Shown one piece after another: positions 36,722 through 47,221 of a stretch of DNA of 64,000 nt. Source of the stretch: Tabrizicola aquatica (GTDB taxonomy: Bacteria > Pseudomonadota > Alphaproteobacteria > Rhodobacterales > Rhodobacteraceae); the NCBI RefSeq assembly GCF_002900975.1, contig NZ_PJON01000002.1:620001-684000 (forward strand), read 5' to 3'. Every line of letters begins with the position of its first letter. Positions within the stretch are counted from its first letter, which is position 1. A program made the position numbers and the translations under genes. The notes beneath the pieces were generated by a model, which was given only the letters and a program-made list of their open reading frames with translations, was not told where the DNA came from and made no database searches.

Positions 36722-38587
36722 GTGCTGGCGCAGATACTCCGGTTCGGCGGGGTGGGGGGAGTAGCCACCCTGGCCCACGTCCTTGCTGCCTTGGCCGCGG
36801 GGCTGGTCCTGCAACTGTCGCCACAGCAGGCAAACCTTGCCGGGTTTCTGACGGCGGTACTGGTTTCCTACTTCGGGCATGCCAATTACACCTTTCAGGC
36901 CGGTCGGGGCGCCTCTGGACAGTTCCTGCGGTTTGCCGTGGTGGCACTGGCGGGCTATGCTGCCAGCAGTCTGACCGTGGCGCTGGTTACTCAGGCTTTG
37001 GGCCTGCCTTTCGGCTTGGCCATGGCCGCCGTGGCGGTCGTTGTTCCCGCGTCCAGCTTTCTGGCGATGCGGTCCTGGGTGTTTGCCGGGCGCGAGGCGA
37101 CGGCACCCTTCACGTCGCGCGATCTGGCACTGTGCGCGATGCTGGGGCTGGGCGTCGTCCTGCTGTTCTGGGACCGGCCGGTAAACCATGACGTGGCCTG
37201 GTACCTGATCGCCGCCCGTGCGTGGCAAGGCGGGGCGGAACTGTATATCGACCTGATGGAGGTCAACCCGCCGCTGAACTTCTACCTGACGTTGCCGGCG
37301 CTTTGGATCGCGGACGCCACCGGTTTTGCCGAAGGCAATGCCCACTATATCGCCACCGGCCTTTTGGTTCTTGTCAGCCTCCTCTGGTCTGCCTCTGTAT
37401 TGCGAGAGGATACCACGCTGCCCCCGGCCCGGCGGATGCTGATCCTGCTTGCCGCACTTGTCGCGATCCTTCTGCCGGGGCTGAACGGATGGGGCCAGCG
37501 CGACCAGATCATGGTCCTGTTCCTTCTGCCCTGGGCGCTGAATGAGGGGATGCCGGTTCGCGCGAAGCGTGGCCGTACCATCGCCGCTGCGGCCTTTGCG
37601 GCCGTGGGCATCTGTCTGAAACCCTACTTCGTGGTTCTGCCGCTTGCGGTCACGGTCCTGAATTGCGTGGAGAGACGGTCCTTGCGTCCCGTCCTTTCCC
37701 CCGCCAACTGGACCTTCCTGCTTGCCGGTCTTGCCTACATCGCCTTCGTCAGCGTCGCGCATCCGGCGTATTTCACCGAGATGGTTGGAGTTGCTGTCCA
37801 GGTCTACGGCGCCTATGGCAAGCCCTTGACCAGCGTCCTGTCAGACATTCTTCCGGCACTGTCTCTGGTCCTGGTGGCGGTTCTTGTCAGCCTGCGCTGC
37901 GGCGGCCTATCCCGGCCGGTGCGGGTGCTATTGACGTTGGCGCTTGGCGGTTTGGCGACCTATCTTCTGCAAGGCACCGGATTTGGGTACCATAAGGTGC
38001 CCTTTCTGGCATTTGCAGGCCTTGCCTGCGGCTATGCTTTGGCCCAGTCCACGCGGCCGCGGATCGATCTGGTCCTCTCCGGGCTGACTTCTGTCGTCCT
38101 TCTGGTCCATGCGGCAGAGCCGAGCTTCTACCGGACCCGCGCCAGAACCGAGATCCTGGGCGTCGTCCAGAAGTTGGGTCCGGTGGACGGCGTGATGACC
38201 CTTGGAAGCCATGTTTATGCCGGGCCGCCGATTGCGCTGACGCTTGGCACCTCCTGGGCCAGCACGTACCCTGCACAGTGGCTGGTGCCTGGGGCGGTGA
38301 ATCGCCTGGCGATCACCGATTGCGGGACCGATCCGCAGCTCTGCGAAAGCCTGGCCAGGACCCTGTCGCGCAATCGCAGCGACATCATCCGCGACATGAT
38401 CCGCGCCCAGCCCGAGCTTTTGCTCGTCGACCTTCGGTCAGGTTACTTCCGGGAAGCCGGTTTCGATTGGCTTGCCTTCATGGCTGAAGACCCGGCGTGG
38501 TTGCCAGTCCTGGACGACTACCGCCAGATCGCCGAAACCGGTCGGTTCCTTTACTTCCTGCGCCAGACTGAAAAAACCCCGCCGTGA
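36722..38587 (+). CDS. GtrA-domain / GT-C glycosyltransferase fusion
   Basis: A 621-residue membrane protein. Residues about 1-120 are a GtrA-like four-helix flippase (LRFGGVGGVATLAHVLAALAAG, FGHANYTFQ, FLRFAVVALAGYAAS). The remainder is a GT-C-type enzyme: NHDVAWYLIAARAWQGG and NPPLNFYLTLPAL resemble the first-loop region of ArnT/PMT enzymes, then about eight more helices and a soluble C-terminus. GtrA flips a polyprenyl-phosphate sugar and the partner transfers it; here the two are one chain. GTG start at 36722 follows the methyltransferase. Its stop lies in a terminator stem. Confidence 0.8.
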   Translation: MLAQILRFGGVGGVATLAHVLAALAAGLVLQLSPQQANLAGFLTAVLVSYFGHANYTFQAGRGASGQFLRFAVVALAGYAASSLTVALVTQALGLPFGLAMAAVAVVVPASSFLAMRSWVFAGREATAPFTSRDLALCAMLGLGVVLLFWDRPVNHDVAWYLIAARAWQGGAELYIDLMEVNPPLNFYLTLPALWIADATGFAEGNAHYIATGLLVLVSLLWSASVLREDTTLPPARRMLILLAALVAILLPGLNGWGQRDQIMVLFLLPWALNEGMPVRAKRGRTIAAAAFAAVGICLKPYFVVLPLAVTVLNCVERRSLRPVLSPANWTFLLAGLAYIAFVSVAHPAYFTEMVGVAVQVYGAYGKPLTSVLSDILPALSLVLVAVLVSLRCGGLSRPVRVLLTLALGGLATYLLQGTGFGYHKVPFLAFAGLACGYALAQSTRPRIDLVLSGLTSVVLLVHAAEPSFYRTRARTEILGVVQKLGPVDGVMTLGSHVYAGPPIALTLGTSWASTYPAQWLVPGAVNRLAITDCGTDPQLCESLARTLSRNRSDIIRDMIRAQPELLLVDLRSGYFREAGFDWLAFMAEDPAWLPVLDDYRQIAETGRFLYFLRQTEKTPP

Positions 38588-38600
38588 CCTCACGGCGGGG
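38577..38600 (-). terminator. Intrinsic terminator between GtrA fusion and ccrM
   Basis: CCCCGCCGTGA pairs perfectly with TCACGGCGGGG across a 2-base loop. On the minus strand the stem is followed by TTTTTT, so it best terminates ccrM; the stem includes the stop codon of the plus-strand gene. A second inverted repeat (TGTCCCCC / GGGGGACA) follows at about 38608-38632. Confidence 0.85.
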
Positions 38601-38647
38601 TAAAGGTGTCCCCCAGGCGGACCGGGGGACAGGCGTGTTCCTGTATC

Positions 38648-39857
<1,210 letters not shown>

Positions 39858-39859
<2 letters not shown>

Positions 39860-40490
39860 AACAACTTACAGAAACATCTTGATACAAGATGTTGTGCACC
39901 GGCTTGAACGAACGCCTATGCCAAGGGGTGACACCAAGATTCTGAAGCGCCGCAAAGTGCTCGGGCGTGGGGTATCCGGCGTTGGTCTCCCAGCCATAGC
40001 CGGGGTGCTGTTGCGCCAAATCCACCATGATCCGGTCGCGCGTCACCTTGGCCACGATCGAGGCGGCGGCAATCGACAGGCACAACGCGTCGCCTTTCAC
40101 GATGGCCGTGGCCCCGCAGCACAGCGCGCGGGGCACCATGTTTCCGTCGATCAGCGCATGGTCGGCCGAAAGGGCTGCCACCGCGCGTTCCATCGCCAGA
40201 TGGCTGGCGCGCAGGATGTTCAACGCGTCGATCTCCTCGACCGTGGCATGGGCGATGCTGACCTCGGCCACTTCAAGGATATGCAGATACAACTCTTCGC
40301 GCCGGGGGGCGGACAGGGCCTTGGAATCGTCCAGACCCTTCGGGATGCGGCCCGGGTCCAGTCGCACCGCCGCCGCCGTCACCGGCCCGGCCAGCGGGCC
40401 GCGGCCAACCTCGTCGACACCTGCCACCCGCAAGACACCGCGGGCCATGACCTCGGTCTCGTAGTGGAAGGTGGGGGGGACGCGCGCCAT
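39858..40490 (-). CDS. rnhB: Ribonuclease HII
   Basis: A 210-residue RNase HII that cleaves RNA in RNA-DNA hybrids and single ribonucleotides in DNA. Seen: the N-terminal catalytic [19 protein letters not shown] (Asp, Glu), the central LIDGN near residue 114, and [13 protein letters not shown]. Length and ends fit the family. It is upstream of ccrM on the same strand. Confidence 0.96.
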
Positions 40491-40525
40491 GGGGAAGCAC
40501 TAGCGCGGATGCGCGGCGCAAAAAA

Positions 40526-40558
40526 GGGGGACGAAGGCTGCTCACCCCTTCGTCCCCC
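40526..40558 (-). terminator. Intrinsic terminator upstream of rnhB
   Basis: GGGGGACGAAGG pairs with CCTTCGTCCCCC (12 bp perfect) across 9 nt. On the minus strand a T-run (from AAAAAA at 40519-40525) follows, so it likely ends the transcript of the secreted protein at 40604. A second hairpin (GGGCGGGCT / AGCCCGCCC) lies at 40565-40590. Confidence 0.82.
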
Positions 40559-40603
40559 GAAAGCGGGCGGGCTCAAGGGCAAGCCCGCCCAATGCCGCAT
40601 CCC

Positions 40604-41083
40604 TCAATGGCCCGAGACGCGGAAACCGGCTTCGCGCAGGCACTGGGCGCTGTAGACCCGGTCGTCGCGCCCGAAGATGCTGGCGCCGTTGGCGCAGTCG
40701 CGGGGCAGGCGTTGGTTGAACCCCTCCCGCCGAAGGCAGTTTTCCGAATACAGACTGACCGACCGCTGCGCCCCGTCGATCGAGATCGCGCAGACCGAAG
40801 GCACGCGCTTCGACTTCGCCGGCTCGACCAGCGGGGCCTTGGGCGCCTTTTTCTCATCCGCGTTCAACTCGTTGGCGATGACACCCACCACAAGCGCCGC
40901 AATCAGCGCCTTGGCCAGGTCGTCCTTCTTGTCCGCCTTGGCCGGGATTGCCGCGCCAAGGACCAAGGCCAGGGCCAGCGCGCCGGCGGTCACGACGGTC
41001 GCGAAACGGCGGGGCTGGACGCCGCGCTCTCCTACCCCGTGCGAGGCGATGCGGATGGCGGCAGTGCGGAAGTTCGGGCGCAT
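40604..41083 (-). CDS. Hypothetical exported protein with paired cysteines
   Basis: A 159-residue protein not recognised by family. Seen: an N-terminal hydrophobic signal-like stretch (VTAGALALALVLGAAIPAKA), a lysine-rich linker, and a C-terminal part with four cysteines (VCAISID, NCLRREGF, DCANGAS, QCLREAGF) that repeats C-x-R-E-G-F-type units, suggesting a disulfide-stabilised repeat domain in the periplasm. The ATG at 41083 has an excellent AGGAGG ribosome-binding site. It is divergent from the small secreted protein at 41317. Confidence 0.72.
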   Translation of the reverse strand: MRPNFRTAAIRIASHGVGERGVQPRRFATVVTAGALALALVLGAAIPAKADKKDDLAKALIAALVVGVIANELNADEKKAPKAPLVEPAKSKRVPSVCAISIDGAQRSVSLYSENCLRREGFNQRLPRDCANGASIFGRDDRVYSAQCLREAGFRVSGH

Positions 41084-41245
41084 TCGGGCCTCCTTTTGCG
41101 TGTGGACGGTCCTGGCGGTTGGTGCCACGGACCCTTGCCCCAAGGCTGGCCTGTCGGCGGCGACGTAAGCAATAACGCCCCCTCGCTAAGGGATAACGCC
41201 CGACGCGAAAGCCACTGCTATGCGATAACAACGCCGGAAAATCCC

Positions 41246-41267
41246 CGGTGATATTGAATATCAACCG
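41246..41267. promoter_or_regulatory. Operator-like palindrome upstream of the 41317 gene
   Basis: GATATT-G-AATATC is a perfect 13-base inverted repeat (41250-41262) in an imperfect CGGT...ACCG frame. It sits 55 bp before the ATG and is much more AT-rich than its surroundings, so it may bind a dimeric regulator. The binding protein is unknown. Confidence 0.5.
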
Positions 41268-41316
41268 CGGCTTGCGCATCTTGCCGCATGGGGAATCCCC
41301 CGACCCGGAGCCCGAA

Positions 41317-41601
41317 ATGACCCGACTGCTTCTTTCCGCCGCCCTTGCCCTGGTTCTGGCCGGACCGGCCGCTGCGGAATGCTATGCCGACTACAAGGCC
41401 AAGCGTGACGAACCCCTCAAGCTGCATTACGGTGTGGCGCAAGTGTCGGACGGCAACTGCAGCCCCGGCGCCGCCGAAGGCGAACTTGCGCCCAGGCTGG
41501 CGGCCGATGGCTGGACCTTGCTGAACGTCCTGTCCACATTCGGCCCCGACGGGCTTGAGGAAAGGAAAGCGAGTGCCGGAGCCTACTTCCTCCGTTACTG
41601 A
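41317..41601 (+). CDS. Small exported protein of unknown function
   Basis: A 94-residue protein: signal peptide MTRLLLSAALALVLAGPAAA cleaved before ECYADYK, then a small domain with two Cys (ECYADY and GNCSPG) that could form a disulfide. The ATG at 41317 follows GGAG and starts the signal peptide. It overlaps the next gene by 29 bp, so the two are translationally linked. I do not recognise the family. Confidence 0.75.
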   Translation: MTRLLLSAALALVLAGPAAAECYADYKAKRDEPLKLHYGVAQVSDGNCSPGAAEGELAPRLAADGWTLLNVLSTFGPDGLEERKASAGAYFLRY

Positions 41602-42277
41602 CAGTCTCAAGGCTGGCAACCGCGTGGTTGCCTTCGGAATTGCCGCCATCGTCCTGATCCTGCTGGCAGCGGCGCTGTTCCTGTTCCTGAACCTGCCCGA
41701 CGCGAACGCCTTCAACGCGCGCGTCGAACGCATCTTCGTCGAGAACAACGACCTCACCACCGGGGCCGAGATCAAGCTGCTGGAAATCCTGGCCCAGTCC
41801 GGCACCTCGTTTTCCGAAGTGCTGATCAGCTACCGCAGCGTGATCTTCGTGCTGTTGCTGTTCTCCACAGCGCTTCTGATCGCGGCGCTGGTCTTTCTGG
41901 TGATGATCATCGCCCTGAACCGCCGCATCTCGGCGATCCAGCGGTCGGGCATACAGGTCGCCAGCCTGATGATCAGCCGCGAATCGCGGGCGGTCTACAT
42001 CAACGATCTGGAGTTCCAGCTGACCGACGCGGCACTTGAAACCCTGTCGGTTCTGGCCGAGGCCCGCATGGATGACGAAGTCCTGACCGGCGCGCAGATC
42101 GAGGCGGTGATTTCCGGCCGCAACGAAGCCGACTGCGACGAGGCCGCCGGCGCCACCCGCGTCAAACGTCTGCGCGACACGCTGGGCAACCAACTGGTCA
42201 GCGAGCTTCTGGTCAAGACCATCGCCCGGCGCGGCTATGTGCTGGCGGTGGGCAAGGACACGATCAAGATGATCTAG
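41573..42277 (+). CDS. Membrane-anchored winged-helix protein (C-terminal wHTH)
   Basis: A 234-residue protein: transmembrane segments at about 19-40 and 89-115, then a soluble C-terminal domain (about 145-227) whose LxxLxxLAEA, AGATRVKRLRDTLGN and VKTIARRGYVLAVG match the OmpR/PhoB-type winged helix, including the characteristic closing RGY. This is the reverse of ToxR/CadC, where the DNA-binding domain is N-terminal. GTG at 41573 (AAGGA 6 bp upstream) is chosen over TTG 18 bp upstream. I infer a membrane-tethered transcription regulator, possibly of the palindrome at 41246. Confidence 0.72.
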   Translation: MPEPTSSVTDSLKAGNRVVAFGIAAIVLILLAAALFLFLNLPDANAFNARVERIFVENNDLTTGAEIKLLEILAQSGTSFSEVLISYRSVIFVLLLFSTALLIAALVFLVMIIALNRRISAIQRSGIQVASLMISRESRAVYINDLEFQLTDAALETLSVLAEARMDDEVLTGAQIEAVISGRNEADCDEAAGATRVKRLRDTLGNQLVSELLVKTIARRGYVLAVGKDTIKMI

Positions 42278-43899
42278 GGCTGCGCCGCCTCATGAGCGAA
42301 CCACAGGCTGGCCGCGTCCAGCAGCAGACCCGGATCGCGCCTCTGGATCCCCGTTTCGGCAGCACAGGTCAGCGCGGCCTGCCACAGGGCGTCATCGCCT
42401 GCGCCTTGCGCCACCCGGGCGACGGCGCGGCAGGTCGCAAGGACCTGGTCATCCCCCGGATCGACCGCGGGCAACACGTCGCGCACCGACCGAAGTGCCC
42501 AATCCCTTTGGGCGGGCGAGCCGTTGAACCAGACCATTTCGGCGGCAGTCTGAGCCCGCAGGTGAAGGAACTCCGCACCCGCAAGTGCGTCCTCGGCCGC
42601 AGGAAGCAACTGGTCGAGTGTCCCTGGCATCAAGTCTGGACCAAGTACCTCGCCCCAGGCGTAAGGCGGATCTTCAATTCCTGCCATCAGCCGGACCGCA
42701 CGATCCAGGTCACCAAGCCGCGCCCAAGGATTTGCCTGTTCCCAACGCGCCTGTGACCCGATCCCACCGCCCCAGGTGATCGGACCCATGTGGCCCGAAC
42801 CGATGACCGCGCCGCCGCTGCCCGGCATTTCTGCCTCTGCCCGGTCCAGTGCGGCGCGTACCTCGGCCACGGTCGCACCCGCCAGAAGAAGGGCACGGGC
42901 CGCCGCAATGTGGGGAAAGCTTGGAAACACCCCTTCCCTGGTCTGCGCCAGCCGATCAAGGTCCCGCGCAATGGCCAAGGCCAGCGTGGGATTCTTCCGA
43001 CTCACGGCCAGTTCGACGACCTCGCCCATCTCGGTGAAGTCTGGCCAGGCCTGCCGCCCCAGATGGATGGCAAACGCCTCGCGCAGCATCGCCTCTGCCT
43101 CGGTCTCGGACGCGGCCACCATCGCGGCCCCGTGCAGGACGCGCACCCGGCAGTCGGGCCGCCCCCGACACTGCTTCAGGGCGAAAGCGCCGGTTTCGGC
43201 ATCCATCAACATCGGCGAGACGATGCCATTCCAATCCCCGGCCCGTTCAATCCCCAGAAAGATCTGCCTGGCCTGATCGCGCTGGCCCAGGTGGGCATAT
43301 AGTTCCGCAGCGTACTCCAGGGCTGCTTCCTTCTGTCCGCCGGGCAAGCCGTCCGCGAGACTCACCAGAAGCTCGGCCAAAAGTGCGACGGTTGCTTGGT
43401 CTGCTGCGGTTGGACGGCGGACCGCAAAGCCACTGCCGTAGGGGTCTTTGCCCAGCAGATCGAGGGCGGCGATGTACGCGTCGCCCTACCGGACCTCGGG
43501 CACGGCGGCATAGGCATCGGCGGGGGACATGCCTTGCCGTACCGCATCAGCCAGCCGGGGCGCGGCCAGAAGGGCATTTGCCGCGCGGTGCGCCTCTTCC
43601 TCCGTCTTGCCGTCAAGCTCCTCGGCCCACGCGATCAGCTCATGCGCCGCCGCGTCCCGACCTGTCACCCGAAGCGCGGTCATGCCAGAAGAGTAGGGCG
43701 AGGGTGGCGTGCCTTGCAGCCCGATCTCCACCGCCAGGTCCGCAAGACAAGCCCCTGAAAGTTTCGCACCACAGGAGTCAAACCGGGCTTCGCGGGCGCG
43801 GGCGTCGGGATTCAGGACAAAGGTGGCCCACAGGCCACACGCCGCCACGCCGGCAAGGATCGCCAGCCGAACCGCCTTTTGCATCCCAGCCCCCTTCAC
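42274..43899 (-). pseudogene. Exported protein gene interrupted by in-frame TAG
   Basis: Read on the minus strand from ATG at 43899, a continuous frame of 541 codons runs to the stop at 42274 and is broken by one TAG at 43486-43488, after VPEVR. Both sides keep the same frame and codon style; the bridging codons give GDAYIAALDLLGKDPYG and join naturally. The N-terminus has a signal/anchor (AVRLAILAGVAACGLWATFV); the rest is helical, Ala/Leu-rich and repeat-like, perhaps an alpha-solenoid. It is an amber mutation, a sequencing error, or true readthrough. Function unknown. Confidence 0.72.
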
Positions 43900-44008
43900 G
43901 CTTCGCCCAGGCTCCTGCCAGAGTCAGGCAAATGATGGGCACAAAATGTTCACAAGTTGCCGCAGCGCGGCTGACCACGACGCAACAGGTCTGAAATTCT
44001 GGATTTTG

Positions 44009-44084
44009 TGGTGAGCCGGACAGGATTCGAACCTGTGACCCGCTGATTAAAAGTCAGCTGCTCTACCAACTGAGCTACCGGCCC
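44009..44084 (-). tRNA. tRNA-Lys (anticodon TTT)
   Basis: The reverse strand gives a 76-nt cloverleaf with CCA: acceptor GGGCCGG/CCGGCTC, D arm GCTC...GAGC, anticodon stem GCTGA/TCAGC with loop CTTTTAA (TTT), and T arm ACAGG-TTCGAAT-CCTGT. It lies between the interrupted gene and dapF. Confidence 0.97.
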
Positions 44085-44179
44085 CACGAGGCGGCTGATT
44101 AGGCAAGCGCGCCCGCAGGGTCAAGGGCAAAAACGTCCGGCACTGGCAAAACTTGGGGCTTCGGCGTATATGCCGATCC

Positions 44180-45019
44180 ATGATGGATAGCAGCGCGCAA
44201 ACCGGCCTTCCGTTCATGAAAATGCACGGCGCGGGCAATGACTTCGTGGTGATCGACTCGCGCGGGCGCGGGGCGGTGATGACGCCTGGCCTGGCGCTTG
44301 CGCTGGGGGACCGGAATCGGGGCGTTGGCTTCGATCAGCTGGCCGAGATCACCGATGCGGTGGGTGCCGATTTCGGGCTGGTCTTCTGGAACAGCGACGG
44401 CAGCCAGGCCGGGGCCTGCGGCAATGCGACCCGCTGCGTCTCGGATTACATGATGCGGAATCTGGGCGTCGAGAAGGTGTCGCTTGTTACGGCGCGCGGT
44501 GGGCTGGTGGCGCAGCGGGCGGCGGATGGCCGGGTCTGGGTCAACATGGGCCAGCCGCAACTGGACTGGCAGTCGATCCCCCTTGCGCGTGACGTCGATC
44601 ATCTGCACCTGCCGCTGGCCGGCGATCCGGTGGCCGTCGGCATGGGCAACCCGCATTGCGTGCATTTCGTCCAGGATGCCGAGGCCGTGGATCTTGCGAC
44701 CCTTGGCCCCCGGATCGAACATGACCTCCTCTTCCCGCAGCGGACGAATGTCGAGTTTGCCGAACTGCTCTCTCCGTGCCGCATGCGGATGCGGGTGTGG
44801 GAGCGCGGGACCGGGATCACGCTGGCCTGCGGCTCGGGTGCCTGTGCGACGGCGGTGGCGGCACATCTGCGGGGGATGATCGGGCCAAGGGTGGCGCTGG
44901 AGGTCGATGGCGGGCTCTTGGAGGTTGACTGGCGCGACGACGGCGTCTGGCTGACCGGCCCGGTGGCGCGGGTTTTCGATGGCGTGCTGACGGCGGATTA
45001 TCTGGCGGCGCACCAATGA
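44180..45019 (+). CDS. dapF: Diaminopimelate epimerase
   Basis: A 279-residue enzyme that interconverts LL- and meso-diaminopimelate for lysine and peptidoglycan. Seen: N-terminal [17 protein letters not shown], the first catalytic Cys in [10 protein letters not shown] and the second in [18 protein letters not shown] at 44180 or 44183 (tandem) is the start. It overlaps mtaB by 4 bp (ATGA-type), so the two are co-translated. Confidence 0.96.
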   Translation: MMDSSAQTGLPFMKMHGAGNDFVVIDSRGRGAVMTPGLALALGDRNRGVGFDQLAEITDAVGADFGLVFWNSDGSQAGACGNATRCVSDYMMRNLGVEKVSLVTARGGLVAQRAADGRVWVNMGQPQLDWQSIPLARDVDHLHLPLAGDPVAVGMGNPHCVHFVQDAEAVDLATLGPRIEHDLLFPQRTNVEFAELLSPCRMRMRVWERGTGITLACGSGACATAVAAHLRGMIGPRVALEVDGGLLEVDWRDDGVWLTGPVARVFDGVLTADYLAAHQ

Positions 45020-46278
45020 ACGCGGCCGCCAAACCCCCAGTTTTCGCGACCCTCGGCTGTCGCCTGAACGCCTATGAGACCGAGGCGATGAAGGAACTTG
45101 CCGCCGCCGCAGGCTTGGGCGATGCGGTGATCGTCAACACCTGCGCCGTGACCGGCGAGGCGGTGCGGAAGGCCAAGCAGGAGATCCGGCGGCTGTCGCG
45201 TGAGAATCCGGGCGCGGCGATCATCGTGACCGGCTGCGCGGCGCAGACCGAGCCCGAGACCTTCGCGGCCATGCCCGAGGTGGCCAGGGTCGTCGGCAAC
45301 CACGAGAAGATGCAGGCCGAGACCTGGAAGGGCATCGCCGCGCCGGACCTGATCGGGATGACCGAGAAGGTGCAGGTCGACGACATCATGTCGGTTCGCG
45401 AGACGGCGGGCCACCTGATCGACGGCTTCGGGCGGCACCGAGCCTATGTCCAGGTCCAGAACGGCTGCGACCATCGCTGCACCTTCTGTATCATCCCCTT
45501 CGGTCGGGGAAACTCACGGTCGGTTCCGGCGGGGGTGGTGGTCGAGCAGATCAACCGACTGGTGGACCGGGGGTTCAACGAGGTCGTGCTGACCGGCGTG
45601 GACCTGACCTCGTGGGGGGCGGACCTGCCGGGAGAGCCGAAGCTGGGCGATCTGGTGCGGCGGATCCTGAAGCTGACCTCGGTTCCGCGACTGCGGATTT
45701 CGTCGATCGATTCCATCGAGGCAGACCCGGCGCTGATCGAGGCGATCGCGACCGAGGGGCGGTTGATGCCGCACCTTCACCTGTCGCTGCAGGCGGGGGA
45801 TGACCTGATCCTGAAACGGATGAAGCGGCGGCATCTGCGGGACGATGCGATCCGGTTCTGTCAGGAAGTCCGCGCCTCGCGGCCGGAGATGGTCTTTGGG
45901 GCCGACATCATCGCGGGGTTCCCCACCGAAACGGAGGGGATGTTCCAGCGCAGCCTGGACCTGGTCGAGGAATGCGGGCTGACCTTCCTGCATGTCTTCC
46001 CCTTCTCGCCCCGCAAGGGCACCCCGGCGGCGCGGATGCCGCAGGTTCGGGGGCCGGAGATCAAGGACCGGGCGGCGCGGTTGCGGGCCTTGGGCGACCG
46101 GGTCCTGGGCGAGCATCTGGCGGCTCAGGTGGGCCGGGTCCACCGGGTGCTGACCGAGGGGGCGCGGGTGGGACGGACCGAGGGGTTCGCAGAGGTGGCC
46201 TTCGCGGCCGACCAGCCGGAGGGGACGATCCTGGAGGTCCGGGTCGCGGGCCAGGACGGGGCGCGGCTGCTGGCCTGA
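45016..46278 (+). CDS. mtaB: tRNA t6A37 methylthiotransferase MtaB
   Basis: A 420-residue radical-SAM enzyme that converts t6A37 to ms2t6A37 in tRNAs reading ANN codons. Seen: N-terminal UPF0004 domain with [10 protein letters not shown] and TCAVTGEA (cluster Cys), radical SAM CxxxCxxC in [20 protein letters not shown], and a short C-terminal TRAM-like domain. It overlaps dapF at its start. A TGTCCAC palindrome lies 2 bp after the stop. Confidence 0.93.
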   Translation: MNAAAKPPVFATLGCRLNAYETEAMKELAAAAGLGDAVIVNTCAVTGEAVRKAKQEIRRLSRENPGAAIIVTGCAAQTEPETFAAMPEVARVVGNHEKMQAETWKGIAAPDLIGMTEKVQVDDIMSVRETAGHLIDGFGRHRAYVQVQNGCDHRCTFCIIPFGRGNSRSVPAGVVVEQINRLVDRGFNEVVLTGVDLTSWGADLPGEPKLGDLVRRILKLTSVPRLRISSIDSIEADPALIEAIATEGRLMPHLHLSLQAGDDLILKRMKRRHLRDDAIRFCQEVRASRPEMVFGADIIAGFPTETEGMFQRSLDLVEECGLTFLHVFPFSPRKGTPAARMPQVRGPEIKDRAARLRALGDRVLGEHLAAQVGRVHRVLTEGARVGRTEGFAEVAFAADQPEGTILEVRVAGQDGARLLA

Positions 46279-46280
46279 TC

Positions 46281-46295
46281 TGTCCACGGTGGACA
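46281..46295. repeat. TGTCCACNGTGGACA palindrome, copy 2
   Basis: TGTCCACGGTGGACA is the reverse complement of copy 1 at 9836. It starts 3 bp after the mtaB stop and is followed by AAAATC, as copy 1 is followed by GAATC in gene orientation. Confidence 0.7.
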
Positions 46296-47221
46296 AAATC
46301 CGAAAACCGAATGATGGCAACAGGTTGCTTGCGGGCGTTAGGGGAAACTTAACCTGTGATCGCGGGCTATCTTGCCCGCCTTTACCCCAAGCGGCGGGCG
46401 GTGCCTGACCTGGCGATGGCGCGCGGGTCGGGGCGGTTTTCGAATTGAGCGCTGACGCGCAAGGCTTTTGTCTCGTCGTCGGGCTTCGCCTCCTCCTCGG
46501 CCTTGGGGGCGCTTCGCCCCCCAAACCCCCCGAGGATATTTGGAGCCAGGTGAAAGGAAAGCCGGGTGCCGTGGCCACGTTGGTCGCGTGAGGTCAGGGC
46601 GTCGCGCCGGTTGATGGTGTAACCGCCGCTGGCACCGAGGAGGATCGGCGCGGCGCTGCGGGGCAGGCGACGGGAATCCCGTCGGGCGCGGTGAAGCCGA
46701 TGCGCTTTGACTTCTGCGCTTTGTCTCGTGCGTGCCGCATTTCAGGTGCAGAGGGTGATGCCTTGCTTGGGGGTGCAAATTGCAGCGTGGGTTCCGCCAG
46801 GACGACGAAGCATTTCGGCTGCGGTTCGAGGTCCTCGCCAGGTCCAAGAGATTGATCCTGCCAAGAAGGGGCCGCCCCTGCCTCTGCATCAGGAGCGGGC
46901 GCAGAGGCGGTGCGGCCGACCAGAGGAGAAACGGCGGGATGGGTCCGGCGTTTCCCGGCTTGTCGGCCTGTAGCCGTGCGGGCCTGGGACCAAGGCTTCG
47001 GACAACGGCATGGGCAACAGCGTGCAAGGGCACCTTTGCCGAACAGGTCGATCCGCGGGTGACCTGGGCCCCGGCAGGGCCAAGCGGCGCCGCAGCCTGA
47101 TCGTAGCGCGGTCGATCATCCGCGCGAGGGTGCCTGGGAGGCCAAGGGCCACGGCTGCGGGCAGTCCGGCGCTGGTCGGGGCCGGGCTGCCCTGGAAACT
47201 CTCACTGAGGGCGCTGCCCGG
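46296..47221. other. Long stretch with no credible gene (about 0.93 kb)
   Basis: Between mtaB and the bacterioferritin gene there is no reading frame with codon bias, domain or start signal that I trust. The only structured part is a dispersed Rhodobacterales-type element at 46501-46560. Frames of 70-230 codons occur on both strands but are mutually exclusive and low-complexity (Arg/Pro/Gly-rich), typical of high-GC shadow frames. It may be a decayed gene. Confidence 0.6.
46501..46560. repeat. Dispersed GC-rich/GGATATTT element, copy A
   Basis: GGGGGCG-CTTCGC-CCCCCC stem-loop, then ACCCCCCGAGGATATTTGG and CCAGGTGAAAG. Copy B at 51413-51470 has the same plan. Such elements are numerous in Rhodobacterales intergenic DNA (my recollection, not a search). 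Confidence 0.65.

Noticed and set aside
43486-43488. TAG decoded as pyrrolysine
   Set aside because: No pylT-like tRNA or Pyl system is visible, and this lineage is not known to use pyrrolysine; nonsense mutation or error is more likely.
46780-47100. Small plus-strand frame in the gap before bfr
   Set aside because: Arg/Gly/Pro-rich with no start signal, coding bias or similarity; conflicts with other frames in the same interval.
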